The translations under genes and the position numbers were made by a program. A stretch of 64,000 bases of DNA from Calditrichia bacterium (GTDB lineage Bacteria > Calditrichota > Calditrichia > RBG-13-44-9 > J075), in the NCBI GenBank assembly GCA_028284905.1, contig JANQQU010000012.1:248001-312000 (forward strand). The letters run 5' to 3'. The number at the start of each line of letters is the position of its first letter. Within the stretch, counting starts at the first letter, position 1. Under the pieces are notes generated by a model. That model did not search any database, had not been told where the DNA came from, and saw only the letters and a list, made by a program, of their open reading frames with translations. Below, piece by piece: positions 45,601 to 56,628 of the stretch.

Positions 45601-46120
45601 GAATCAGGAGTCCATGGGACTGATGCCGAAACCTGGCCAGGGAAGAATGCAGCTCTCCCCGGATGCCGCCGGTCGCCTGGCAGCGCAGCAGGAGATGATT
45701 CGCCAATCCCTGGAAAAACTCAACCAGGAGAGTGGGGGCGGCAACCAGAAAGACGTGCTCGGTCGCTTGGGTGAACTGGGTGAAGAGATGGAAAAAGTTA
45801 TCGAAGATTTACAAAAACAGCGCCTGGATCGCAATGTCATCGAGCGTCAGCAACGAATCCTCTCCCGGATGCTTGATGCTCAAAAATCTGTGCGTGAAAG
45901 GGAATACTCGAAAAAACGCCAGTCCGAGAAAGATCGTAATTTTGTCGCTAAATCTCCCCCGGAATTAAAGCAGGAACTGCTGGAGCGGGAAGATCAGCTG
46001 CGCCAGGAAATGCTGAAAGCTTTGAAAGAGGGGTACTCATCAGAGTATAAAGAATATATCAAATCCTATTATGAAATACTTTCTCGCCAGGGTGGGAATG
46101 CCCGCCAGAATAATGAGTAA
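42683..46120 (+). CDS. DUF4175-like membrane protein with very long Met/Gln/Glu coiled coil
   Basis: 1145 residues. Two membrane helices lie near 31-52 and 62-80 and a third near 165-186, followed by a periplasmic Ig-like region (about 200-520: LPLTLQNVSGEINVLKN, RELQAKLTPPSYTRLPE). From about 527 to 1140 the chain is almost purely helical, rich in Glu, Lys, Gln and Met, with a Q/M tract at about 771-793. The N-terminal half and the repeat-rich C-terminus fit DUF4175. The partner DUF4159 gene lies just upstream. GAGG lies 5 nt before the ATG. It probably forms a long extended helix in the periplasm, but the function is unknown. Confidence 0.8.
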   Translation: MKQSTGIDNIFRETHQKVLSVTRKFYLMHVMRALLKLAAYALGLLILFAIVEMVFDLSTPVRSGFWLGSAGILLYFLVRSIIPDFRRAFSPGDREFDKISRQIGKGDPEVQDSLINFLQIYREKGITTHPAFRNLSLKQLYQQFKNIDFSRILSFNIIKDSITRLGWVALSLVLLFLVFPSSMSQAVLKVIYPGESFEKPLPLTLQNVSGEINVLKNEAVSLNGSYDGLAPHKLWLVVESEAANNDSTIIDRIELPATVGKSFSYEIPHVKNSFQYWFEARMDMTEFRNRLAKSEAGKVLVKDRPFIRELQAKLTPPSYTRLPEILLPPNNGEITALNGTTVQFEIQANKSLEKAWCVFGDSTMLPLQVIENKASGRFTVSEDNQYQIRILDQEGISNYQPVQYSVFALADEHPYVEIARPGQDLDLGNELEVPMLVNIRDDFGFRKLFLKGQHIRAGGNGDTTTFEINIPYQKLDQNRGLADFRWDLGDFYMVPEDYLEYYAEVFDNDVISGPKSSRSKTFILRLPSLIEILENSEEQIAEQLDETEDVAKETEELREKLEEINREMQREEELTWERKQQIQEQLEKQKSAMEKLENVQQELENLIQDMEKQEMLSPETLEKYMELQKMFQELASEELLDAMKKMQESMDEMNMDEVKKAMEQFKLSMEEFEQKIERTFELFKRIELEQKMDQLAQMAEKMTEEQKAINEQLENENLSEADQQQLAEQEESLEKNADFFEEKLEEAKQAFQEEMAQTAQELQDIQEMMASQQMQQQMQQMQEQMKNGEMQQAKKQGENVQRDMEMLQSMMQQARDNMNQAQKEELMQAMQKVQQDMLRASFKQEQLMERTSKMDVASPQVTDVARQQSQMKENVNNIISQVMDIAKETFFVSSDMNKMLANLKDEMDASLAGLENRNMRSSARSQNKAMSNLNQAIMSMQNSMNQMSMAGSASGFEEMMQQLSQMAGQQGQLNQESMGLMPKPGQGRMQLSPDAAGRLAAQQEMIRQSLEKLNQESGGGNQKDVLGRLGELGEEMEKVIEDLQKQRLDRNVIERQQRILSRMLDAQKSVREREYSKKRQSEKDRNFVAKSPPELKQELLEREDQLRQEMLKALKEGYSSEYKEYIKSYYEILSRQGGNARQNNE

Positions 46121-46265
46121 TCAGGTGATAACTATTACCTTGTAATACTATCCGGTGATCAGTATCTTTAGCCAGTCATTGTTGGAGAGTAGATGACGAC
46201 CGGCGTTATTGATTGCCGGTATTACCCGGGACCGCAAACAAAAACCTTACAGTATTATCACCTTT

Positions 46266-48968
46266 ATGAAGGCTCTCAATTATCGCCGGCAGTCATTGGT
46301 GCAGGTCTGGATTTTTACCCTGACAGGTTTCTTTCTCTTTGTTGCTTCGCTGGAACTCTTTGCGCAACCTCATGAAAAATATCTGTTTACCCTCGAAAAA
46401 GAACCACCGCATTCTTACCCGATTGAAAATCTACCATACCTGGTTTTGAAAGAGCACAAAGTCGCGCTCGTGCTGAGTGGAGGCGGTGCTCGGGGGTTGA
46501 TTCATATCGGCGTATTAAGGGCATTGGAAGCGCATAATATTCCCATCGATTTAATTGTTGGCACGAGTATCGGCAGCATTGTTGGCGGGTTTTATGCCGC
46601 AGGATACAGCGCAGACCAGATACAACGAATCGTAGCTGGGATTAATTGGAATAGTATTTTTATCGACAGCGCCTATCGAAATCAACTGTTTTGGTCGCAG
46701 AAAAGCATTCCCCGCCGGCATATTCTCCAGTTTCGTTTTGATGGCCTGTTGCCCTACATCCCATCTTCCATTTCTCAGGGGCAGCGAATATTTCAGACAT
46801 TCTATAATCAATTGCTTCAGGCGAACTTCCAGGCTGCGAATAACTTTAATCATTTGCGGATCCCTTTTCGGGCTGTCGCCACAGATTTGGTTAGTGGCGA
46901 AAGAGTCGTCTTGGATCGCGGCGACCTGGCCGAAGCGATGAACGCCAGCATGGCTTTTCCCTTGTTGTTTGCGCCGGTAGAAGTGAATGGCCGTCTGTTG
47001 ATTGATGGTGGTGTAACGGATAATCTGCCGGTAGGTGTTTCGCTGGAAAGTGGTGCGGATTTTGTGATCGCTGTAGATGCCACATCCAGCTTACGAAACG
47101 CCGAGGAAATTGGTGCGCCCTGGGAGATTGCCGATCAGGTGACATCGATAATGATGATGCTTCCGACAGACGAGAGTCGGGAAAGCGCGGATATTGTCAT
47201 TCGACCACCGCTGGCAGAGTATAAGGGAGGCGATTACCGGGCAGCGGATATTATTATCGATAGAGGATATCAAAAGACGATCGACCTGATTGATAGCATC
47301 CGTACTGGCATTACCAGGAAATGGCACACCCTCAACGGTGAAAACCGGCAGATCGGTACATTGGCAGGCTTATCGTTCACCGGCACTACAACCGCAGATC
47401 AGCGGGATGCCACCAGTCCATCCGCATTGCTTTGCCAGCCCGGGCGAGTCGTCTCTGAAGCAGATCTTTATGCAGACCTAAGAACGATTTTCCGCGAAGG
47501 GAATTGGGTCGATGTTCGTGCAGTAGTCTCCGGCCCTGAGGATGCCCGGGAAATAGTTTTTGAGCTAGAGGAATATCCGCTGATCAATAAATTGAAGTTT
47601 CACCATCAGCACGCGCTTGACGATTCCCTCTTTCTGATCAATGAACGTAAATTCAATAGCAAACGCCTTAATATTAAAGGGTTTAGAGAATGTTTGCGGG
47701 ATATTAAGAATGAATATGTTCGTAAAGGGTTCTTTGCTGCGGATATTCAAAGAATCAGTTATGATCCGGCAACTGGTAATCTCGATGTCTATATCAATGA
47801 GGGCGTTATTAATGAAGTCGAGATCGTCGGCAATGAATCCACCCGTGCAAATGTCATCTTACGCGAGTTGCCATTTGCTACCGGTGAGGCATTAACGGCC
47901 GGTATTGCCACTAACAGCATCGAGAATATTTACTCCACTAATCTTTTTGATCGGGTGCTAATTAATCTTGAAAGGGGAAAGGTTAATAACAAACTCATCG
48001 TAAAAGTTAAGGAACGCCGATATTTTTTAAGCCGTCTGGGCGCGCATTATTCCTCGGAAAGAAATACAGAAGGATTTCTGGAGCTACTGCAGGACAATCT
48101 TTTCGGAACCGGTGTTAAGCTTAGTACGCTGGGCGTTGTTGGCGATCTTGCTCGTCGCGCAGAGGCACACTTCTATACTGTACGGCTGTTTCGCACTTAT
48201 ATCACCGCCCGCTTGTCCCTGTATTATAAAGAACGAACTGATCGTTACTATGAGAACTTTGTGAATCTGACCGATTATCAGGTGATCCGCCGCGGGGGGA
48301 AATTGATTCTGGGACAGCAGATCGATCGGCTGGGGCTTATTTCTGCGGAATTGCGGGCGGAAAATGTATCCGTTTCCTCGCTGGATCCAGGATTCCGTTA
48401 TCGGGACAAATACCGAATTCATTCCCTCGCCGTTCGTTCGGTAGTAGACAAGCGGGATAAGTTACCCTTCCCGGATCGTGGTATCTATAACCGTTGGTAC
48501 TGGGAAGCCGGCAATCAGACATTTTTAGGTAGCAGCGTGCCATTTACAAAGATCTTTCTTGGCCTGGAAGGCTACTATCCTTTCTGGCAGTTGAACTATC
48601 ATCCCTTTCTTTTCGTGGGCAGCGCTGATTTGACCATGCCATTTTCCGAATATTTTCATTTGGGTGGGCAGGAGAGCTTCCCGGGTCTGCGGGAACGGGA
48701 GAAGCTCGGCCGGCAATATGTTAATACCGGAATGGAGTTGCGTTATCGGGTGAGATGGGGATTGCCAATAGAAGCGTTTCTTTCAGCAAGATATAGCATC
48801 GGGGCGATATGGGATCGGCCGGATGACCGCATCGAAACAGATGATTTTTTTCATCAGATATCGGCATCAATTTCGATGAATTCTCTGCTGGGGCCACTAC
48901 GCTTTACATATGGAAATTTTAGCGGGGACAAAGATCGGTACTATTTCACCTTCGGTTTCGACTTTTAA
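46266..48968 (+). CDS. patatin-like phospholipase with POTRA and outer-membrane barrel (PlpD-like, type Vd)
   Basis: 900 residues from ATG 46266. A signal peptide ends near ELFAQ. Patatin domain: oxyanion loop LSGGGARGLIHIG near 68-80, nucleophile Ser101 in GTSIGS, and catalytic Asp247 in DGGVTDNLPV, so the dyad is intact. Residues about 415-575 hold one or more POTRA-like domains (VNEVEIVGNESTRANVILREL-type pattern). From about 575 to the end is a BamA/Omp85-like barrel ending YYFTFGFDF, with a typical C-terminal aromatic. This is the layout of type Vd autotransporters such as PlpD, which carry a lipase to the surface. A TTG at 46209 would add 19 residues that are not signal-like. It probably hydrolyses phospholipids at or outside the outer membrane. 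Confidence 0.85.
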   Translation: MKALNYRRQSLVQVWIFTLTGFFLFVASLELFAQPHEKYLFTLEKEPPHSYPIENLPYLVLKEHKVALVLSGGGARGLIHIGVLRALEAHNIPIDLIVGTSIGSIVGGFYAAGYSADQIQRIVAGINWNSIFIDSAYRNQLFWSQKSIPRRHILQFRFDGLLPYIPSSISQGQRIFQTFYNQLLQANFQAANNFNHLRIPFRAVATDLVSGERVVLDRGDLAEAMNASMAFPLLFAPVEVNGRLLIDGGVTDNLPVGVSLESGADFVIAVDATSSLRNAEEIGAPWEIADQVTSIMMMLPTDESRESADIVIRPPLAEYKGGDYRAADIIIDRGYQKTIDLIDSIRTGITRKWHTLNGENRQIGTLAGLSFTGTTTADQRDATSPSALLCQPGRVVSEADLYADLRTIFREGNWVDVRAVVSGPEDAREIVFELEEYPLINKLKFHHQHALDDSLFLINERKFNSKRLNIKGFRECLRDIKNEYVRKGFFAADIQRISYDPATGNLDVYINEGVINEVEIVGNESTRANVILRELPFATGEALTAGIATNSIENIYSTNLFDRVLINLERGKVNNKLIVKVKERRYFLSRLGAHYSSERNTEGFLELLQDNLFGTGVKLSTLGVVGDLARRAEAHFYTVRLFRTYITARLSLYYKERTDRYYENFVNLTDYQVIRRGGKLILGQQIDRLGLISAELRAENVSVSSLDPGFRYRDKYRIHSLAVRSVVDKRDKLPFPDRGIYNRWYWEAGNQTFLGSSVPFTKIFLGLEGYYPFWQLNYHPFLFVGSADLTMPFSEYFHLGGQESFPGLREREKLGRQYVNTGMELRYRVRWGLPIEAFLSARYSIGAIWDRPDDRIETDDFFHQISASISMNSLLGPLRFTYGNFSGDKDRYYFTFGFDF

Positions 48969-49086
48969 GGACATATAAATAGTCTCTAATTATTTGCTGC
49001 TTTTTGTCGAAAATACAAAAATCGATCTTGATTTTTAGAAAATATGGCACTACCTTTGATTCTCTATAGATATGTTTAGGAATTTT

Positions 49087-49482
49087 ATGAAACGCTTTGC
49101 GGTTATACCATTCACTATTTTGTTGTTTTTTTCACTAGCGCTTGCAGATGCTGTCATTCTGGAATTCAGCGGCGAGCCTACTCAGGATAGGATCGTCCTG
49201 AACTGGAAAACCGGGCAGGAAGAAGATATTAATCTGTTTATAATAGAGAAGAGCAACAATAATAGAGATTTTTATAAAATTGGAGAGATCGCATCGAAGG
49301 GCAGCAATAGCAGCTATGAGTATGTTGATAATAATTTGACTGATGTTAAATCGATTTACTATTATCGCCTGAAAATCCGTAGAACAGATGAAACATTTCA
49401 GTTTTCAGCGCCGATATCAGTCATTCCAAAGGTGAGCAGTTTTGCAAAAACCTGGGGGAGCATCAAAGCCTTATTTCAATAA
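49087..49482 (+). CDS. small secreted Ig/FN3-like protein
   Basis: 131 residues. A signal peptide (residues 1-20, ending LALADA) is followed by about 90 residues with an FN3-like pattern: ILEFSGEPTQDRIVLNWKTG, then IEKSNNNRDFYKIGEI and YYYRLKI. Such domains often precede sorting tails in FCB surface proteins, but here the protein stops after a short basic/aromatic end (FAKTWGSIKALFQ) with no tail. I chose ATG 49087 because TAGGAA lies just upstream; ATG 49072 adds five residues. Stand-alone, unknown role. Confidence 0.65.
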   Translation: MKRFAVIPFTILLFFSLALADAVILEFSGEPTQDRIVLNWKTGQEEDINLFIIEKSNNNRDFYKIGEIASKGSNSSYEYVDNNLTDVKSIYYYRLKIRRTDETFQFSAPISVIPKVSSFAKTWGSIKALFQ

Positions 49483-49690
49483 AAATAATATCATATCTAT
49501 TATTCCTCTTTCACTTTGTGTGACTTACCTAATAAACCACTTTATGTCTCTTAGTAAATTATATTGTTATGCTAAATAGAAAATGATGGGTCAAGAGTAG
49601 GAAATTTAAATAATTGTAGAAAAAATCTGAAAAAAACCCATTAAATAGTCGATTTTAATGATAATTATGAAAAAAAATGTCATATAGCTA

Positions 49691-49719
49691 TTGACTAGAA
49701 AATTTAGAATCGTTACTTT
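49691..49719 (+). promoter_or_regulatory. candidate promoter for the M23 peptidase gene
   Basis: TTGACT (49691-49696) and TACTTT (49714-49719) are 17 nt apart, 54 nt before the start codon. The -35 matches five of six consensus bases and the -10 three of six. The 290-nt gap holding it is AT-rich and otherwise empty. Confidence 0.3.
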
Positions 49720-49772
49720 TTCGAACATTTGGCGTGACGTAGGACACATTAAACATTGCTGGGGTAACCTTA

Positions 49773-50696
49773 ATGAAGAAGAGACCGCTACTCATTTACA
49801 TGAATCCAAAGACGTCCGGGGTGAAAGAATTCAAGCTTTCCTTCCGAAAAATTATTTTTACCTTTCTCGCTTTGGTAGTCGTAGTTGCCCTCTCTTTAAA
49901 GTATTCGGTTGATTTTATCGTCGATTTTAGTCAAAACTCGCAAATCTCAAAATTGAAGAATGAGAATGACGTGTTACAGACTGAGTTAAAAGGCATCACC
50001 GAACAAATTGTTGAATTACGCTCAAATCTGGATATTATCGAAGATCGTGATGATCAGCTTCGGGTAATGCTGGATTTACCGCAAATTAACCCGGATGTCC
50101 GTCAGGTGGGCATCGGTGGGGCAGACCCTAACGCGACCGAGTTGATGAATTTTGAAGCACTCTCTTTTGGAAATGAATTGACCGACAACCTGGAAATGCT
50201 CAAAAAGTTGGAACGGGAAGTTCGTTTGGAAAAAGAAAGTTATGAAAAAATTCTTTCAACAGTAGAAAGAAGAGAAGACTCTCTCCGCTATTTACCTGTT
50301 TTAAAGCCAGTCCGCAATGCTTATATCTCCAGCCCTTTTGGGAACAGAATTCACCCCATTCGTAAAAGACTCCACTTTCACAAAGGTATCGACCTGGCAG
50401 CACAGCGGGGTACACCAATTATGGCTACTGCAGATGGTATTATAGAATTTGCCGGTAAAAATGCCGGGTACGGTCTTTTTGTTCGTATCAATCACAAATA
50501 CGGTTTTGAAACCGCTTATGGCCACCTGCGGAAGATATATGTCCGCTCCGGTCAGCGGGTGAAGCGTGGGGATAAGATTGGCGAAGTTGGCAGCACCGGT
50601 TTAGCAACCAGTTCTCACCTACATTATGAAGTGATTCAAAATGGCAAAGTGCAGAATCCATATGACTTTTTCCTGGATGATGAATCGCAGTATTAA
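49773..50696 (+). CDS. M23-family zinc metallopeptidase, membrane-anchored
   Basis: 307 residues. One N-terminal membrane helix (26-44) is followed by periplasmic coiled coils (55-95 and 135-170) and a C-terminal LytM/M23 domain (about 180-300). Zinc ligands: H203-x3-D207 (HKGIDLA) and H284 in SHLHYEV; H251 (GHLRK) and H282 are the catalytic histidines. All are present, so it should be an active peptidoglycan endopeptidase, not an EnvC-like activator. The layout resembles proteins that cut cell-wall cross-links during growth or division. A GGGGT precedes the ATG, and a strong terminator follows. Confidence 0.9.
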   Translation: MKKRPLLIYMNPKTSGVKEFKLSFRKIIFTFLALVVVVALSLKYSVDFIVDFSQNSQISKLKNENDVLQTELKGITEQIVELRSNLDIIEDRDDQLRVMLDLPQINPDVRQVGIGGADPNATELMNFEALSFGNELTDNLEMLKKLEREVRLEKESYEKILSTVERREDSLRYLPVLKPVRNAYISSPFGNRIHPIRKRLHFHKGIDLAAQRGTPIMATADGIIEFAGKNAGYGLFVRINHKYGFETAYGHLRKIYVRSGQRVKRGDKIGEVGSTGLATSSHLHYEVIQNGKVQNPYDFFLDDESQY

Positions 50697-50727
50697 TTCA
50701 TTCATTACATAGCGAATATAAAATTTT

Positions 50728-50763
50728 AGGGAATAAACTTTGAGGGTTTATTCCCTTTTTTTA
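50728..50763 (+). terminator. rho-independent terminator after the M23 peptidase gene
   Basis: AGGGAATAAAC (50728-50738) pairs exactly with GTTTATTCCCT (50746-50756) across a 7-nt loop, and a run of T follows at once. Confidence 0.93.
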
Positions 50764-50973
50764 TGGGCAATTTTCTCCCTTGCAATTCTGATTAAGGGTT
50801 GTTTTTTCAATAATGATTTTTTACTTTACGTAATTACCAACAATCGGCGGATATTTGGATAATTCCAGTAAAGCCGGTTGAATTAGAGAGCTGCCGTGGA
50901 AGGTGAGCGAATCCGGATGATCGCGATACTCCACGTTTTTTTTTGAATGAGCGAAAGAACTACAGGATCGATA

Positions 50974-51257
50974 ATGCCTTTAACACCAGAACAGGTAGCC
51001 CATATTGCGAGCCTGGCAAAATTGAGCTTTTCTGATGAAGAAAAAGTGCAAATGGCCAAAGAACTTGATGCAGTTTTAACCTATGTAGAAAAACTGAATG
51101 AGCTGGATACCGAAAATGTTGAACCGCTATCCCATACCAGTGAACTCACGAATGTGATGCGGTCCGATGAAATTAAATCCTCTCTGCCCCCGGACGAAGC
51201 TGTTGACAATGCGCCGGATAAACAGGGCAGCTTCTTTAAAGTGCCAAAGGTGATTCA

Positions 51258-51261
<4 letters not shown>
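50974..51261 (+). CDS. gatC: Asp-tRNA(Asn)/Glu-tRNA(Gln) amidotransferase subunit C
   Basis: 95 residues matching GatC: LTPEQVAHIASLAKLSFSDE, then LDAVLTYVEKLNELDTENV-EPLSHT, and a C-terminus with FFKVPKVIQ. GatC helps GatAB form Gln-tRNA or Asn-tRNA. ATG 50974 has AGGA 6 nt upstream; an ATG at 50947 would add nine residues beyond the family length. gatA and gatB are not here. Its stop overlaps the kdsB start by four bases, so it heads the Kdo operon, a known but unexplained arrangement in some FCB genomes. Confidence 0.93.
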
Positions 51262-53646
<2,385 letters not shown>

Positions 53647-53653
53647 GGCAGGA

Positions 53654-54487
53654 ATGAAAACTGTTCAGATTGGAAGTTACAATGTTGGTGCCGGGCAGCC
53701 ATTGTCCCTGATGGCCGGACCATGCGTGGTTGAGAATGAAAAAATGATCATGCAAACTGCCGAATCGATTATGGAGGCAGTTTCCGGTATACCGGTGCAG
53801 TTTATCTTTAAAGCCTCTTATAAGAAGGCAAATCGTACTTCTCTGAAGGGATTTACCAGTATTGGTATCGACGAAGCGTTGAAAATTCTCGGCAAAGTAC
53901 GAGAAACATTTCAAATACCGGTAGTCACGGATATCCATAAAGAAGGGGAAGCGAGCGCTACTGCCGAGGTGGCAGATGTTCTGCAAATTCCCGCTTTCCT
54001 CTGCCGGCAAACCGATCTGATCGTTGCTGCAGCAAAAACCGGTCGGGCTGTCAATATCAAAAAAGGCCAGTTTCTGGCGCCGGAAGATATGGCCAATGCT
54101 GCCGAAAAAGCAATTGCGGCCGGCAATGAGAATGTTCTTCTCACCGAACGGGGTACTTCCTTCGGATATCGTAATCTGGTGGTTGATATGCGTGGATTGC
54201 AGGTAATGGCGAGCAGTGGATGCCCGGTCGTTTACGATGCAACCCATAGCGTGCAAATTCCCGGTGGGGAAGGGGGCGCCAGTGGTGGGCAACCGGAATT
54301 TATTCTGCCATTGGCCCAGGCGGCACTTGCCACCGGTGCAGTCAGTGCCTTGTTTATGGAAGTTCATCCCGATCCGCCCAATGCATTTAGCGATGCGAAA
54401 TCCCAACTGGCATTAGACCTCTTTCCGGATACCATCCGGCGGCTGGTAGACCTCTATCAATTTATTCAGGCAAAGGTCATCCGCTAA
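53654..54487 (+). CDS. kdsA: Kdo-8-phosphate synthase
   Basis: 277 residues. KdsA condenses arabinose-5-phosphate and PEP into Kdo-8-phosphate. Motifs: LMAGPCVVEN, FKASYKKANRTS, VVTDIHKEGEA, LCRQTDLIVAAA, VNIKKGQFLAPEDM, VYDATHSVQIPGG and MEVHPDPPNA. It keeps the asparagine-type segment and has Cys in AGPCV, so a metal-dependent form is possible but not certain. I use ATG 53654 with AAGG upstream; an earlier frame start at 53624 adds residues not found in the family. The stop overlaps kdsC by one base. Confidence 0.97.
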   Translation: MKTVQIGSYNVGAGQPLSLMAGPCVVENEKMIMQTAESIMEAVSGIPVQFIFKASYKKANRTSLKGFTSIGIDEALKILGKVRETFQIPVVTDIHKEGEASATAEVADVLQIPAFLCRQTDLIVAAAKTGRAVNIKKGQFLAPEDMANAAEKAIAAGNENVLLTERGTSFGYRNLVVDMRGLQVMASSGCPVVYDATHSVQIPGGEGGASGGQPEFILPLAQAALATGAVSALFMEVHPDPPNAFSDAKSQLALDLFPDTIRRLVDLYQFIQAKVIR

Positions 54488-55038
54488 TGATTTGCGAATC
54501 ACATCTGAGTCAGGAGTTGTTTCAGCGCGCCCGTAAAATTACAACAATTCTCTTTGACGTTGACGGTGTTTTTGCCAATGGTCAAATCGTCTATGATATC
54601 AATAAGATCGAAACTAAATATTATGATGCCCATGACGGATTCGGTATTAAGCTGGCGCGTTTTGCAGGGTTTAGAACCGGTATTATCTCTGCCCGGGAAA
54701 GTGATGCTATTCGGCATCGGGCAAAAGAGTTAAAAATCGATACGCTTTATCTCGGCCGTTATGATAAGCTAAATGCCTATCGTAGTTTGAAGTCTTCACT
54801 GGAATTATCCGATCAGGAAATTGCCTTCGCTGGTGACGATATTGCTGATATTCCCGTGTTGAAACAAGTAGGACTTCCGATAGCAGTAACCAATGCCGCC
54901 CGGGAAGTAAAAGCTGCAGCACGCTTTATGACCCGTCGCCGCGGTGGGCATGGCGCTATTCGGGAAGTGATCGAATTTATTTTGTATGCACAAGGCCGGC
55001 TGGACGAAACCCTGGCGGAAATAGAAACCGCCCTCTGA
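54487..55038 (+). CDS. kdsC: Kdo-8-phosphate phosphatase
   Basis: 183 residues of the HAD superfamily, C0 type with no cap. Motif I is LFDVDGVFANG, then TGIISARES (motif II), KLNAYRSL (Lys), and FAGDDIADIPVL (motif IV). It hydrolyses Kdo-8-phosphate to Kdo. It starts in the stop codon of kdsA (TAATG), so translation is coupled. The C-terminus is slightly longer than the E. coli core domain. Confidence 0.95.
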   Translation: MICESHLSQELFQRARKITTILFDVDGVFANGQIVYDINKIETKYYDAHDGFGIKLARFAGFRTGIISARESDAIRHRAKELKIDTLYLGRYDKLNAYRSLKSSLELSDQEIAFAGDDIADIPVLKQVGLPIAVTNAAREVKAAARFMTRRRGGHGAIREVIEFILYAQGRLDETLAEIETAL

Positions 55039-55059
55039 CATATCAGGGGTTGAACGACT

Positions 55060-56037
55060 ATGGAAGAATTCTCAAAAAATCAATTGCTAGATATTGCCCG
55101 GAAGGTGATCCGCCTGGAAGCAGCTGCCGTTTCGCAATTGCTTGAGGTACTGGATGATAAATTCCTGGAAGCGGTCGATATTATTTATCGCTGCCAGGGG
55201 CGGGTGATTGTCACCGGACTGGGGAAATCCGGGGCGATTGGGCGCAAAATCGCGGCAACGCTTGCTTCGACCGGTACCGCCTCCCATTTTTTGCATGCCG
55301 CCGAAGGATTGCATGGGGACTTGGGAATGGTTCATAAAGACGACGTCGTCATCTGCCTCTCGAAAAGTGGCAATTCCGATGAACTGTTTAGTTTACTACC
55401 GGTGTTTAAACGGATTGGGGTTCCGGTTATTTCGATTACCGCGAATAACAATTCCAGCCTTGCGCGCCATAGCAATGTTGTTTTAAAAATCGGTGTTAAG
55501 GAAGAAGCTTGCCCGCATGATCTTGCCCCAACAACCAGCACTACGGCCATGCTCTCGCTGGGAGATGCCCTGGCGATTACACTGCTGGAGAAGCGTCAAT
55601 TTTCCCGGGAAGATTTTGCATTCCTGCATCCGGCTGGCACATTAGGTCGACGCTTGTTGTTGAAAGTCGGAGACCTCATGGAAAAGGGCCCGCAGCTGCC
55701 AGTTGTGCAAGCGAATGCGACCATGAAAGATGTTGTTCTGGAGATGACCGCGAAGCGAGGTATCTGTGTCATCGTAGATGACGAACAGAAGATACTCGGC
55801 GTTATCACCACTGGCGATCTGACTCGCCTGGTTAAAAAGACTGAGCAGTTCTTTAATATTCCCGCAGTGGAAGTAATGACCAGTCACCCAAAGCTGGTAC
55901 ATGAAAATACACTTGCCTATACAACCTTTAAAAAAATGGAACAGCATCGGATAATTGCCGTTCCTGTAATTGATGAGGATGATAAGTTGGTCGGCGTCAT
56001 CCATTTGCATGATATAATGCGTGCTGGTATCGTTTAA
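55060..56037 (+). CDS. kdsD: D-arabinose 5-phosphate isomerase
   Basis: 325 residues. SIS domain (about 35-180) with VTGLGKSGAIGRKIAATLAS, HAAEGLHGDLGM and SKSGNSDE, then two CBS domains (about 205-325) with VLEMTAKRGICVIVDD and VGVIHLHDIMRAG. It converts ribulose-5-phosphate to arabinose-5-phosphate, the first committed step to Kdo. The HGD motif fits KdsD/GutQ enzymes. Clustering with kdsA/B/C supports the kdsD call over gutQ. It ends 13 nt before the lptC ATG. Confidence 0.95.
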   Translation: MEEFSKNQLLDIARKVIRLEAAAVSQLLEVLDDKFLEAVDIIYRCQGRVIVTGLGKSGAIGRKIAATLASTGTASHFLHAAEGLHGDLGMVHKDDVVICLSKSGNSDELFSLLPVFKRIGVPVISITANNNSSLARHSNVVLKIGVKEEACPHDLAPTTSTTAMLSLGDALAITLLEKRQFSREDFAFLHPAGTLGRRLLLKVGDLMEKGPQLPVVQANATMKDVVLEMTAKRGICVIVDDEQKILGVITTGDLTRLVKKTEQFFNIPAVEVMTSHPKLVHENTLAYTTFKKMEQHRIIAVPVIDEDDKLVGVIHLHDIMRAGIV

Positions 56038-56050
56038 TTTGGTAAGAGAT

Positions 56051-56617
56051 ATGAAAATTCAAATATCCATTTTATGTTTGATATTATTGTTCCTGGGAAG
56101 CAGCTGTGATTTTGCGGCCGATGAATCAACCGGCACAGAGGAACAGGTACAAGACACCCCAAAAGTAGCGCTTCCTGATCAGGAAAGCTGGGAAACGACG
56201 ATTATTCTCACCCGCAATGGCCACAAGGTTGCGGAAGTGTGGTCAAACTACATTGCCCGTTATAAAGGGAAGTCAAAGTCTTTTCTGAAGGATAGCATCC
56301 ATGTGGATTTCTTTAATCGCCGGGGCGAACACGATGCAGTGCTGACAGCTAACGAAGGGGAAGTTGACGAGACGACGGATAATCTCACGGCGATAGGCAA
56401 TGTTATCGTTATCACCAATGATGGCAAGCGCCTGGAGACGGAAACCTTGATTTGGGATAACCGCGAACAAAAGATTGTCAGCCATGTGCCGGTAAAATTT
56501 ACCACTGCTACAGATACGCTTTTCGGAGATTCTTTCGTTTCCAATCCCGATATGACCAATTATGAAATCGAAAACCCCCGCGGCTATTCCGGAAATGTCG
56601 TGCCGGTTGACAAATAG
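56051..56617 (+). CDS. lptC: LPS export protein LptC, lipoprotein form
   Basis: 188 residues. A lipoprotein signal ends in the lipobox LFLGSSC. The body is beta-rich and of the LptC/OstA-like type (TIILTRNGHKVAEVWSNYIA, LTANEGEVDETTDNLTAIGN, and the DSFVSNPDM region), as in LptC, which passes LPS from LptBFG to LptA. Many LptC proteins are held by a membrane helix; a lipid anchor is the version seen in FCB bacteria. Position between kdsD and lptA/lptB supports the call. The frame extends upstream to 56021 in overlap with kdsD, but ATG 56051 is the signal-peptide start. Confidence 0.85.
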   Translation: MKIQISILCLILLFLGSSCDFAADESTGTEEQVQDTPKVALPDQESWETTIILTRNGHKVAEVWSNYIARYKGKSKSFLKDSIHVDFFNRRGEHDAVLTANEGEVDETTDNLTAIGNVIVITNDGKRLETETLIWDNREQKIVSHVPVKFTTATDTLFGDSFVSNPDMTNYEIENPRGYSGNVVPVDK

Positions 56618-56628
56618 ATAGCCCGTTT

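Noticed and set aside
46193-46375. Short plus-strand frame overlapping the patatin start
   Set aside because: Overlaps the signal peptide of a clear gene in another frame; no features of its own.
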